Source: JAHFLF01 sp964560145
GTDB taxonomy: Bacteria; Patescibacteriota; Minisyncoccia; UBA6257; 1-14-0-10-44-23
NCBI GenBank assembly: GCA_964560145.1
Contig: CAZLKS010000020.1
Span: 1 to 12,884 of the forward strand
Length of the DNA: 12,884 nt
Direction of reading: 5' to 3'
Below are positions 7,424 to 12,884 of the stretch, piece after piece (within the stretch, counting starts at the first letter, position 1; the number at the start of each line of letters is the position of its first letter). The position numbers and the translations under genes are program-made. The notes beneath the pieces are model-generated. The model did no database searches. It had not been told where the DNA came from and worked only from the letters and a program-made list of their open reading frames with translations.

Positions 7424-9550
7424 TTACTTCATTGCCTTGAGCGAGAGGCCAATCTTGCCGCTCGGGTCAACTTTGACCACCTTGGCTTTGACGACATCCC
7501 CCATCTTCACGACCTCATCCACCTTCTTTACGAAGCCATCTTTGAGTTCGCTGATATGAATCATGCCATCGTGGCCTGAATCGATTTGTACGATAGCACC
7601 GAATTCAAGCATCTTTACAACGGGACCCTCTACAATATCACCAACTTTATATTCTTTTACGATGGAGAGTACGGCGTTGTAGGCAGCCTGCGTTGTCGCA
7701 CGGTCCTTACCGGCAACGAAGACGAGACCATCGTCATCAATATCGATAGCGAGACAGCCGGTTGTTTCGATGATTCCGTTGATGGTTTTTCCGCCAGAGC
7801 CGATAACCATACCAATCTGACTCGGGTCAATCTTGATAGTCATGATAAGCGGGGCGAGCGGTGAAAGTTGCGGGCGGTAGGCGGGAATCGTGGCGAGCAT
7901 GACGTCGAGAATTTTCATGCGTGCCTCTTTTGCCTGCTTAAGTGCTTGTTTGAGCATCTCGCCAGTGAGCCCCTCTATCTTCACGTCCATTTGCACCGCG
8001 GTGATTCCCTCGCGACTACCAGCAACTTTGAAGTCCATATCACCGTAGTGGTCTTCATATCCTTGCAGGTCGGTTAGGACTTGATAGCGTCCTTTATTGT
8101 CGCTCATTAGTCCCATCGCGATTCCAGCAATCGGCTTCTTAATAGGAATACCGGCATCCATCATCGCAAGGGTTGAGGCGCAGACAGTTGCCATCGAAGA
8201 GCTTCCGTTGCTTGAAAGGATTTCCGAAACGACGCGGACAGTGTATGGGAAGTCGGCTTTCGCTGGCATCATGTTGCGAAGGGCTTTTTCAGCCAGCGCA
8301 CCATGTCCGATTTCTCGGCGGCCAGGACCACGGAAAGGACCGGTCTCACCGACTGAGTATTGCGGGAAGTTGTAGTGCAGCATGAACCGCTTTTTGCCAG
8401 AGAAGCTCATAGTCTCGATGAGCTGCTCAGTTCCTGGAGGAGCGATGGTGGCAACAGCAAGCGACTGCGTTGTTCCACGAACAAACAAGGAGCTTCCGTG
8501 TGTTCGCTTAAGTAGTCCTACCTGTGCATGTAGCTCACGAACCTCTTCGATGTCGCGTCCGTCTGGTCGCTGCTTGCGGTCAAGAGCGCCAGCATGAACG
8601 ATGTCATTGACCACCTCTTCTTCGATGTCGGCAATCGCCTTTTGCATTTTTGCATCAACGGTAAGGTCAGCAAGCGAGGCCATGAGTTCGGTGCGGATAG
8701 TAGCAAACGCTGCTTCGCGCTCATCTGCGTTCTTGATGAAAACTGCGGTTTCGCATTTTGGTTTCAAGAAGGCAACGACGCGCTCTTTGAGTGTTGCATC
8801 GACAGTAGCAAGATTTACCACCTGCTTTTTCTTGCCGATTTGCTTAACGATTTCATTTTGGAAATCAACGAAGCGGTCTATCTCGACTTGGGCGAGTTCA
8901 AAGCCGGCCATAACATCAGCCTCGGTTGCCTCCATCCCCTCAGCCTCAATCATGTTGATTTTGCCCTTTGGGCCAGCGGCAAAGAGTTGGTAGTCTCCAC
9001 CAGTCGCAGCCCAACCTCCGGCTGGCAATGCTGCATTTATCTCAGAGTTCTTTGGGTTGATGAGTATTTTGCCATCCTTTCGAACGATTTTAACACCACC
9101 AACTGGGCCAGCCCATGGAATATCGGAGATGGAAAGTGCCGTCGAAGCAGTTAAGAGCGATAGGAAATCCAAGTCATCTTCTTCGTCGAGCGAGAGGATG
9201 GTTACAACTACCTGCACATCGCGGCGCATGCGGCCATCAAAGAGCGGTCGAATGGTGCGGTCGATGACGCGACCAGAGAGAACGGCCTCTTCGCTCGCCT
9301 TTCCTTCGCGGCGAACAAAGCGGCTGCCCAAGATTTTACCGACGGCATAGAAACGCTCTTCGTAGTCAACGGTAAGTGGGAAGTAGCTGCTGTCTTTGTC
9401 TTTCTCGCCCATAACAACCGTGGCCAATACCGTTGTGTCCCCGTAACTGCCCATTACTGCAGCGTTTGCTTGTTCGGCGATGCGAGAAACTTCAAGAGTA
9501 AGTGTGCGACCAGCATACTCCATCGAGAACTGCTTCTTTTGAAGATCCAT
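7424..9550 (-). CDS. pnp: Polyribonucleotide nucleotidyltransferase (PNPase)
   Basis: This 708-residue protein is the usual PNPase length. It is a phosphorolytic 3'-5' exoribonuclease that degrades mRNA to nucleoside diphosphates, normally as a ring-shaped trimer in the cytoplasm. Domains in order: a first RNase PH domain (about 10-145), an all-helical linker domain (about 240-320), a second RNase PH domain (about 325-555), a KH domain with the GxxG loop in IGSGGKTI (about 565-630) and an S1 domain (about 634-705). The phosphate-binding stretch FPQYSVGETGPFRGPGRREI (395-414) and the metal-binding motif EDHYGDMDFKVAGS are intact; D500, D506 and K508 correspond to E. coli D486, D492 and K494, so it should be active. 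The ATG lies only 32 bases from a TACGAAA-type stem-loop in its leader, and no Shine-Dalgarno is present. It is the last gene of the cluster and ends at a strong terminator. Confidence 0.97.
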   Translation of the reverse strand: MDLQKKQFSMEYAGRTLTLEVSRIAEQANAAVMGSYGDTTVLATVVMGEKDKDSSYFPLTVDYEERFYAVGKILGSRFVRREGKASEEAVLSGRVIDRTIRPLFDGRMRRDVQVVVTILSLDEEDDLDFLSLLTASTALSISDIPWAGPVGGVKIVRKDGKILINPKNSEINAALPAGGWAATGGDYQLFAAGPKGKINMIEAEGMEATEADVMAGFELAQVEIDRFVDFQNEIVKQIGKKKQVVNLATVDATLKERVVAFLKPKCETAVFIKNADEREAAFATIRTELMASLADLTVDAKMQKAIADIEEEVVNDIVHAGALDRKQRPDGRDIEEVRELHAQVGLLKRTHGSSLFVRGTTQSLAVATIAPPGTEQLIETMSFSGKKRFMLHYNFPQYSVGETGPFRGPGRREIGHGALAEKALRNMMPAKADFPYTVRVVSEILSSNGSSSMATVCASTLAMMDAGIPIKKPIAGIAMGLMSDNKGRYQVLTDLQGYEDHYGDMDFKVAGSREGITAVQMDVKIEGLTGEMLKQALKQAKEARMKILDVMLATIPAYRPQLSPLAPLIMTIKIDPSQIGMVIGSGGKTINGIIETTGCLAIDIDDDGLVFVAGKDRATTQAAYNAVLSIVKEYKVGDIVEGPVVKMLEFGAIVQIDSGHDGMIHISELKDGFVKKVDEVVKMGDVVKAKVVKVDPSGKIGLSLKAMK

Positions 9551-9582
9551 AGTGAAGATTTCGCTACCAAATACGAAAGTTG

Positions 9583-9650
9583 TACGAAAGTACGAATGGT
9601 TCAGGCTGACGCATTGTTCGTAGTTTCGTATCTTTTTCGTATTTCGTAGC
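9583..9650 (-). repeat. TACGAAA element, copy A (full, pnp leader)
   Basis: In plus orientation a left arm TACGAAAGTACGAA (9583-9596), a 20-base loop (9597-9616) and a right part beginning TTCGTA and ending TTTCGTAGC (9617-9650) form an imperfect stem of about 15 bp with two mismatches. Copy B has an identical left arm and a nearly identical right part of 34 bases, but its loop is unrelated. That suggests a conserved structure, or a repeat with a replaced core. It lies 32 bases upstream of the pnp ATG. Confidence 0.75.
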
Positions 9651-9662
9651 AGTTATTGAATT

Positions 9663-9746
9663 TTAATTATTTCGACTAATTATTTTTTTGGTACCGTAGT
9701 TTTTGAGTTGTGCGATCGGCTCAGTCTGCGTATCATTCGTATCCAT
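9663..9746 (-). CDS. Doubtful 27-residue small ORF between NYN gene and pnp
   Basis: A short frame (ATG at 9746, TAA at 9663-9665) encodes a polar peptide starting MDTNDTQTEPIAQLKNYG and ending ISRNN. It resembles nothing I know. The only argument for it is position: rpsA, rpsO and the NYN gene are each followed within about 2-8 bases by a TACGAAA element, and this ORF's stop lies 12 bases before copy A. Its ATG falls inside the half copy C and it has no Shine-Dalgarno. It may be a chance frame. Confidence 0.18.
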   Translation of the reverse strand: MDTNDTQTEPIAQLKNYGTKKIISRNN

Positions 9747-9761
9747 TTCGTATTTCGTAGC
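9734..9761 (-). repeat. TACGAAA element, copy C (right half only)
   Basis: This 28-base stretch matches the right part of copy B at 26 of 28 positions, starting CATTCGTATC and ending TTTCGTAGC. No left arm is found nearby, so it cannot form the same hairpin. It lies 7 bases after the stop codon of the NYN-domain gene. Confidence 0.65.
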
Positions 9762-9768
9762 TACCTTT

Positions 9769-10428
9769 TTATCCGAAGTCGCTAATGGCATCGCCGGCAA
9801 AGTCGGATACAGGAGTAGAAGTCGGGGCGTCACGACGAGCGCCACGCATTGCTGGCTGTGGCTTACGCATAATGACTCGCGGGAGGTCTTCAATTGCAAT
9901 GAATTCGTCACCGGACTCTTTGAGCTTGCCGTTTGTACTGCGGTTGAATGAGCAGATTTCTACTTCACGCCCCCTTCCCCATCGTAAATACTCCACCAAA
10001 GGAATGAAGTCGCCATCACCAGTTACCAGAATAACGACATCAAGCATATCGGCCATACGTACTGCGTCGATTGCCATGCCAACGTCCCAGTCAGCCTTTT
10101 TCGCTCCACCTGGAAAGATTTGAATGTCTTTCATGCGAAGCTCTACGCCGCTTTGTTTTAGCGCATCGAAAAAACTCCCTTCAGTCTTAGTGGTTTTTTC
10201 GCGTGCAACCATTTCGCCAGCCTCAATCTTGTGTTGTTGTTCGGCGGTGACTTGTGGCTCAGCCTTAACAACGTATGCTAAAGCACGAATAAGCTTTCGC
10301 TCCCCCACTAAGTGCTTCAAAAGCTCCTTGTAGTTGATGCGTGCGCCGTAGAGGTTTTTACTGGAGTGATACAGGTTTTGTGCATCGATGAATATACCGA
10401 CGCGCTGATCACTGTGTTTTGTTGTCAT
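9769..10428 (-). CDS. NYN-domain (LabA/DUF88-like) putative ribonuclease
   Basis: This 219-residue protein has a single NYN domain, a PIN-like metal-dependent nuclease fold, at about residues 8-165. The conserved acidic set is present: GIFIDAQNLY (D15, N18), DWDVGMAIDAVRM (D115, D121) and ILVTGDGDFIPLVEYLRWGRGREVEIC (D138, D140). A basic, low-complexity tail (about 185-219) ends at DFG. NYN proteins are thought to cut or process RNA; bacterial LabA-like members are poorly characterised. Sitting between rpsO and pnp supports a job in RNA turnover or ribosome-linked RNA processing, but substrate and partner are unknown. The start at 10428 puts the domain right at the N-terminus. The leader holds copy B of the TACGAAA element, and AT-rich hexamers near 10440-10455 (TATACT, TATTAT on the minus strand) could be an internal -10. 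Confidence 0.88.
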   Translation of the reverse strand: MTTKHSDQRVGIFIDAQNLYHSSKNLYGARINYKELLKHLVGERKLIRALAYVVKAEPQVTAEQQHKIEAGEMVAREKTTKTEGSFFDALKQSGVELRMKDIQIFPGGAKKADWDVGMAIDAVRMADMLDVVILVTGDGDFIPLVEYLRWGRGREVEICSFNRSTNGKLKESGDEFIAIEDLPRVIMRKPQPAMRGARRDAPTSTPVSDFAGDAISDFG

Positions 10429-10454
10429 GATATTCTCTACATAATACTAAAGTA

Positions 10455-10523
10455 TACGAAAGTACGAAAGGAGTAGCTCGGCCGCTCTGTTCGTACATTC
10501 GTATCTTTTTCGTATTTCGTAGC
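10455..10523 (-). repeat. TACGAAA element, copy B (full, between rpsO and NYN gene)
   Basis: In plus orientation the left arm TACGAAAGTACGAA (10455-10468) pairs with TTCGTACATTCGTA (10490-10503) with one mismatch, extended by an A-T pair. The 21-base loop (10469-10489) is GC-rich. A tail with CTTTTTCGTATTTCGTAGC follows, ending two bases before the rpsO stop codon. On the minus strand it lies in the 5' leader of the NYN gene, about 27 bases from its ATG. It is not a classic terminator on the minus strand because no T run follows the stem. Confidence 0.75.
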
Positions 10524-10525
10524 GA

Positions 10526-10789
10526 TTACTTGAGGCCGAGCTTTTTGAGCAGAGCCTTGTGTCCTTTCGGGTCCTTCTTTTCAAAGTAAGCGAGCAGACG
10601 GCGACGGCGACCAACCATCATAAGGAGCCCACGGCGAGAGTGGTTGTCTTTGGCGTGCTTTTTGAGGTGCTTGGTGAGCTCGTCAATCTGACGAGTGAGC
10701 AAACTGACCTGCACGGCAATCGAGCCGGTGTCTTTCTCGGTCGTTGCGTGTTCCTTGATAATCTTCTTCTTAATACTGGTTTTTATCAT
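10526..10789 (-). CDS. rpsO: 30S ribosomal protein S15 (uS15)
   Basis: This 87-residue protein is close to the usual 88-89. S15 binds the central domain of 16S rRNA early in assembly of the small subunit platform. Family residues are visible: DTGSIAVQVSLLTRQIDELTKHLKKHAKDNHSRRGLLMMVGRRRRLLAYF, covering the conserved H-x-K-D-x-H-S-R-R-G-L rRNA-binding segment. It starts 31 bases after the rpsA stop with only a small palindrome between them, so it is probably co-transcribed with rpsA. No Shine-Dalgarno precedes its ATG. In many bacteria rpsO is followed directly by pnp, but here a NYN-domain gene lies between them. Confidence 0.97.
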   Translation of the reverse strand: MIKTSIKKKIIKEHATTEKDTGSIAVQVSLLTRQIDELTKHLKKHAKDNHSRRGLLMMVGRRRRLLAYFEKKDPKGHKALLKKLGLK

Positions 10790-10798
10790 GCTTTTTTA

Positions 10799-10813
10799 CT
10801 ACGAATATCGTAG
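10799..10813. repeat. Minimal TACGAA palindrome (copy D) between rpsA and rpsO
   Basis: CTACGA and TCGTAG flank ATA in a perfect 6-bp inverted repeat. The bases that follow (TCGTAG, one base, GATTA) resemble the right end of copy B (13 of 15 positions). It lies 7 bases after the rpsA stop codon, like the other members of the family. Confidence 0.55.
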
Positions 10814-10820
10814 TGATTAT

Positions 10821-11879
10821 TTATTTAGTGACCTTTAAAATGATGCGTTTTTCGGCTGGTTTGATTGAGGAGATGACGAACTTGTATTGCTTGCCGATTT
10901 CAATCTTTGCCTTCATTTCATCGACGCCACCGAACTCGGTAACGTGGACAAGGCCCTGAATCTCATTGTCGAGCCCAACGAATGCACCGAATGGGTTAAA
11001 GCGAGTGACGGTTCCCATAAGCTCCTGCCCCTCTTTGTATCGGTCAGCAACCTTGTCCCATGGGTTGGCCTTGAGGACCTTGAGCGAGAGACTGACGCGA
11101 CCCTCCTTGATTTCAACGATTTGAGCACGAACTGTGTCATTCACTTTGACGACCTCCTTCGGGTGCTCGATAAGCTTGTGGTCGAGCTCGGAGATGTGAA
11201 TTAATCCCTCAATAGACGGCTGGTCAACGAAGCGCAGGAAAGCACCAAAGTCTGCAACGCCAGAGATGATACCTTCGACAACGTCGCCGACTTTGTATTT
11301 GGCCAGCAGTTCTTTAACGTTCTCGTTGGCTACCTCACGCTCAGAAACAATCAATTTGTTCATGTTCTGAGTGTTGGTGATTATCTTGACGCGCAGGTCA
11401 GTACCAACCATCTTCTTGAGCTCTTCCAGGATGCGGTCCTTGCTACCATCTGACACGCGCGGATAGTGCTCGTTGCTGAGCTGGGAGACTGGCAAGAAGG
11501 CCTTAATGCCATTAACTTCCGTGATAAGACCACCGGAGTTCGCCGCCATGATTTTAACCATGATTGGCTCATCCTTGTCTTTAATGTCCTTGATTTCTGC
11601 CCAAACCTTCTGCTTGCCGGCTTCGGCGAGTGAGAGTTCGATGAAACCATTGTCGTTCTCCTGATCAACTACTTTTGCTGAAACTTTCTCGCCAATCGCC
11701 ATCTTTTTAATGATGTCGCTGGCGTTGATATATTCAGCACCATAAATAACGCCGGTACCAAGGACGCCTAAATCAAAATAGGCGACTTTTGGCCCTTTTT
11801 TAATAAGTACCCCGTCGATAAACTCCGCAGACTTTATGGTTTTGATGATACCAGTCTCATTTTTGAGAAGCTGGGTCAT
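10821..11879 (-). CDS. rpsA: 30S ribosomal protein S1, four-domain form
   Basis: This 352-residue protein has four S1 (OB-fold) RNA-binding domains at about residues 17-86, 97-182, 196-270 and 281-350; the six-domain E. coli protein has 557 residues. Clear S1 signatures are VAYFDLGVLGTGVIYG, GIKAFLPVSQLS, DFGAFLRF with EGLIHISEL, and NPFGAFVGLDNEIQGLVHVTEF. S1 binds mRNA on the 30S platform and helps initiation on weak or leaderless messages, which fits the lack of Shine-Dalgarno sites here. The start is uncertain: ATG 11879 (MTQLLK) begins nearest to the first domain, ATG 11903 in the same frame would add eight residues, and neither has a Shine-Dalgarno. The frame is open to beyond the predicted transcription start, but the extra N-terminal residues are not S1-like. 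Leader-mediated autoregulation is known for E. coli rpsA and is possible here. Confidence 0.95.
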   Translation of the reverse strand: MTQLLKNETGIIKTIKSAEFIDGVLIKKGPKVAYFDLGVLGTGVIYGAEYINASDIIKKMAIGEKVSAKVVDQENDNGFIELSLAEAGKQKVWAEIKDIKDKDEPIMVKIMAANSGGLITEVNGIKAFLPVSQLSNEHYPRVSDGSKDRILEELKKMVGTDLRVKIITNTQNMNKLIVSEREVANENVKELLAKYKVGDVVEGIISGVADFGAFLRFVDQPSIEGLIHISELDHKLIEHPKEVVKVNDTVRAQIVEIKEGRVSLSLKVLKANPWDKVADRYKEGQELMGTVTRFNPFGAFVGLDNEIQGLVHVTEFGGVDEMKAKIEIGKQYKFVISSIKPAEKRIILKVTK

Positions 11880-11903
11880 CGCGCCATCATTGTGTTTCTT
11901 CAT

Positions 11904-12035
11904 ACAAATAGCGTTGCTACAGCGGTAACCCATGATTGGGCAGGCCGCGGTAGACAGACATTGGAGATCTTTATTATTAATTGTTTTTTGTGGTCTCCGG
12001 CCACGAAGCACCGCTTCGGGCACTCACAAAAACGT
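11904..12035 (-). promoter_or_regulatory. Long 5' leader of rpsA
   Basis: Between the predicted transcription start (about 12035) and the start codon lie about 130-155 untranslated bases, long for this compact genome. It contains a hairpin CGAAGC (12004-12009) with GCTTCG (12013-12018), a nearby GTGG/CCAC pairing and an A-rich stretch (AAAAAACAATT on the minus strand). No known riboswitch was recognised. A role in S1 autoregulation would be plausible but is inference. Confidence 0.4.
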
Positions 12036-12041
12036 GCAGTT

Positions 12042-12070
12042 ATACTAACAAAAACTCCAGATTTCGTCAA
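12042..12070 (-). promoter_or_regulatory. Strong extended -10 promoter of the rpsA cluster
   Basis: On the minus strand TTGACG (12070-12065) and TAGTAT (12047-12042) are separated by exactly 17 bases, with TG one base upstream of the -10. It has five of six matches at the -35 and is the best promoter in the window. A TATAAC three bases further on could be an alternative -10. It is placed to drive rpsA, rpsO and probably the NYN gene and pnp. Confidence 0.75.
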
Positions 12071-12114
12071 ACCCCTCTCTCGGGATGGCGAAACATGAGG
12101 TCTTTGGTCGGCTG

Positions 12115-12171
12115 AAAACCTTCCTGCAGTCGGCAAGGGTGCCCTTTATTGCCGCCTTGCAGAAAGGTTTT
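12115..12171. repeat. 57-bp imperfect palindrome upstream of rpsA
   Basis: AAAACCTT (12115-12122) and AAGGTTTT (12164-12171) are the outer arms. CTGCAG and CGGCAA (12124-12136) pair with TTGCCG and CTTGCAG (12149-12162). Arms of about 21 bases have two mismatches and one bulge around a 12-base core that holds GGGTGCCC. It lies outside the rpsA promoter and could be a remnant of a palindromic repeat unit or a structured RNA. Frames across it have no recognisable product. Confidence 0.65.
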
Positions 12172-12292
12172 CACCCGCTCTTTAGTTTTCATTTTCAACA
12201 TCCCTCTTTCGGTCATTCGGGGGACGGGTGGAGTGCCTTTGGCAATGGGTTCTTTTTTATTGGGGAGGTTACCCTCTATCATTCCTTCTTCT

Positions 12293-12462
12293 GTTTGTCA
12301 TCTCGTGCTACGCTTGCCCTGCGTAGCCTCCGCGAAGAAGGGACACGGGATCCATCCCCGCATCTGATCCTTTCTCTGCTCAGGCCTCATCGTCTTGCCC
12401 AAGACGAGCACATTGGGCTCAAGTGCTCGCTATGGCCAAGCCGCTGGGTCTCTTCCCCTCTC
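12293..12462. repeat. Tandem repeat unit 1 (170 bp)
   Basis: It begins GTTTGTCATCTCGTG and differs from unit 2 at only two positions (12303 T for C, 12387 T for C). The first change breaks the outer palindrome CCCGTG/CACGGG. Inner hairpins are the same as in unit 2. The period is 170 bases, not a multiple of three, which argues against coding. Confidence 0.9.
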
Positions 12463-12633
12463 GTTTGTCATCCCGTGCTACGCTTGCCCTGCGTAGCCTC
12501 CGCGAAGAAGGGACACGGGATCCATCCCCGCATCTGATCCTTTCTCTGCTCAGGCCCCATCGTCTTGCCCAAGACGAGCACATTGGGCTCAAGTGCTCGC
12601 TATGGCCAAGCCGCTGGGTCTCTTCCCCTCCCC
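12463..12633. repeat. Tandem repeat unit 2 (171 bp)
   Basis: The unit can form three hairpins in a row. The first is an outer palindrome TCCCGTG/CACGGGA that encloses CTACGC/GCGTAG. The second is CGTCTT (12561-12566) with AAGACG (12571-12576). The third is GAGCAC (12576-12581) with GTGCTC (12593-12598). One extra C at its right border separates it from the third, truncated copy. About 99% identity to unit 1 points to a recent duplication. Confidence 0.9.
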
Positions 12634-12664
12634 GTTTGTCATCCCGTGCTATGACACGGGATCC
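12634..12664. repeat. Truncated third copy reduced to its terminal palindrome
   Basis: GTTTGTCATCCCGTGCTA matches the start of units 1 and 2. The inner CTACGC...GCGTAG part is then missing and the sequence goes straight to GACACGGGATCC. The result is a short palindrome GTCATCCCGTG/CACGGGATCC. Palindromes of this GTCATCCCG...CGGGATCC type are, from memory, scattered in many bacterial genomes; units 1 and 2 look like a version carrying an insertion in the loop. Confidence 0.75.
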
Positions 12665-12665
12665 A

Positions 12666-12710
12666 CCCTGGCTTCGCTAAAACTACGCCAGGGCAGGAGG
12701 GATGCCCTGG
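12666..12710. repeat. Two overlapping, mutually exclusive hairpins
   Basis: CCCTGGC (12666-12672) can pair with GCCAGGG (12687-12693). CCAGGGCA (12688-12695), which shares six bases with that arm, can instead pair with TGCCCTGG (12703-12710). Both stems are perfect. It may be a composite of palindromic repeats or a switchable RNA fold. Confidence 0.6.
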
Positions 12711-12750
12711 AAAAGCTAACAGCACCACCTCCCTTGCGGGTGATGGTGCT
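12711..12750 (-). terminator. Possible terminator of a unit entering from the right
   Basis: AGCACCACCTCCC (12721-12733) and GGGTGATGGTGCT (12738-12750) pair at 11 of 13 positions around a TTGC loop. On the minus strand GTTAGCTTTT follows, a short interrupted T run. This could end a minus-strand transcript whose gene lies beyond the right edge. The weak T run keeps confidence low. Confidence 0.3.
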
Positions 12751-12884
12751 GCTTGTGCGAGCGTGCGAGGCCGATTCCTCAACGCGGACTGAGGATGGTG
12801 CCGTTGTGCAGGATTGCACGAATCCTTAGCACGGGCACTGGTGGTTGCCAGGGCTGGGAGGTGTCGGGCTTGAGTCCATGCCGC
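12751..12884. other. Unassigned GC-rich right edge
   Basis: I see no supported gene. On the minus strand two frames are open from the edge: one ends with GNHQCPC and a stop near 12827, the other with RAILHNGTILSPR and a stop near 12783. Either could be the C-terminus of a gene cut by the window, but nothing decides between them. Small hairpins are present, such as CCTCA (12777-12781) with TGAGG (12790-12794). Confidence 0.3.

Noticed and set aside
8594..9154. 186-residue plus-strand frame inside pnp
   Set aside because: It is fully antisense to the intact pnp coding sequence, which has all its family motifs. It is a shadow frame.
9583..10523. TACGAAA copies as intrinsic terminators for rpsO and NYN genes
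   Set aside because: On the minus strand no T run follows the stems. The CTTTTT tract lies on the plus strand, where no gene ends.
11880..12023. N-terminal extension of rpsA to ATG 12023
   Set aside because: The extra residues are Cys/Arg-rich and not S1-like, and the start would lie only about 12 bases after the predicted transcription start. MTQLLK or MKKHND is more likely.
12067..12282. 71-residue minus-strand frame (MIEGNLPNKK...)
   Set aside because: It spans the 57-bp palindrome and ends inside the -35 box of the rpsA promoter. No family resemblance, so more likely a chance frame.
12085..12537. 150-residue plus-strand frame upstream of rpsA
   Set aside because: It runs through a palindrome and the 170-bp repeat, whose length is not a multiple of three. 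The peptide has repeat-derived, low-quality composition and no domain.
12293..12664. CRISPR array
   Set aside because: The repeats are 170 bp, directly adjacent and nearly identical throughout. There are no unique spacers and no cas genes.
12816..12840. tRNA T-arm-like GGATTCGTGCAATCC (minus strand)
   Set aside because: The loop is too short for a T-loop, and no acceptor or anticodon arm is found at the right spacing.

Overview
The window looks like part of a chromosome from a Candidate Phyla Radiation bacterium (Patescibacteria, most like Parcubacteria). This is inferred, not proven by a marker gene. The grounds are a short ribosomal protein S1 with four S1 domains, a DksA/TraR-type zinc finger next to comM, lineage-restricted single-pass and coiled-coil surface proteins of unknown family, almost no Shine-Dalgarno sequences, and very short gene spacing. 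TGA is not read through in any recognised gene, so the standard code (table 11) fits. No rRNA, tRNA, CRISPR array or transposase was recognised.

Plus strand, 1-6047. After a gene-free structured stretch (1-207) come a secreted M23-type peptidase-like protein (208-969), a large alanine-rich coiled-coil/membrane protein (1040-4009), a DksA/TraR zinc-finger protein (4081-4425) and comM/yifB (4497-6047). Clear intrinsic terminators follow the peptidase gene and the dksA-like gene, so these are mostly separate transcription units. Minus strand, 7338-6044: two single-pass membrane proteins of unknown function form a small operon whose last gene overlaps the 3' end of comM by 4 bases.

Minus strand, about 12070 down to 7378: an RNA-metabolism cluster reading rpsA (S1), rpsO (S15), a NYN-domain putative ribonuclease, then pnp (PNPase). 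It starts at a strong extended -10 promoter with a leader of about 155 nt and ends at a perfect bidirectional terminator. The familiar rpsO-pnp pair is split here by the NYN gene. The gaps in this cluster hold a family of TACGAAA/TTTCGTA-rich elements. Two are near-full copies of about 68 nt with conserved arms and a variable loop, one is a half copy and one is a minimal palindrome. They sit just after stop codons and upstream of the NYN and pnp starts. This is the most interesting unexplained signal in the window.

Right end, about 12070-12884: no supported gene. It holds a 57-bp imperfect palindrome, a nearly identical 170-bp tandem duplication in which each unit can form three hairpins, a third truncated copy reduced to the terminal palindrome, two overlapping mutually exclusive hairpins, and a GC-rich edge that I could not assign.
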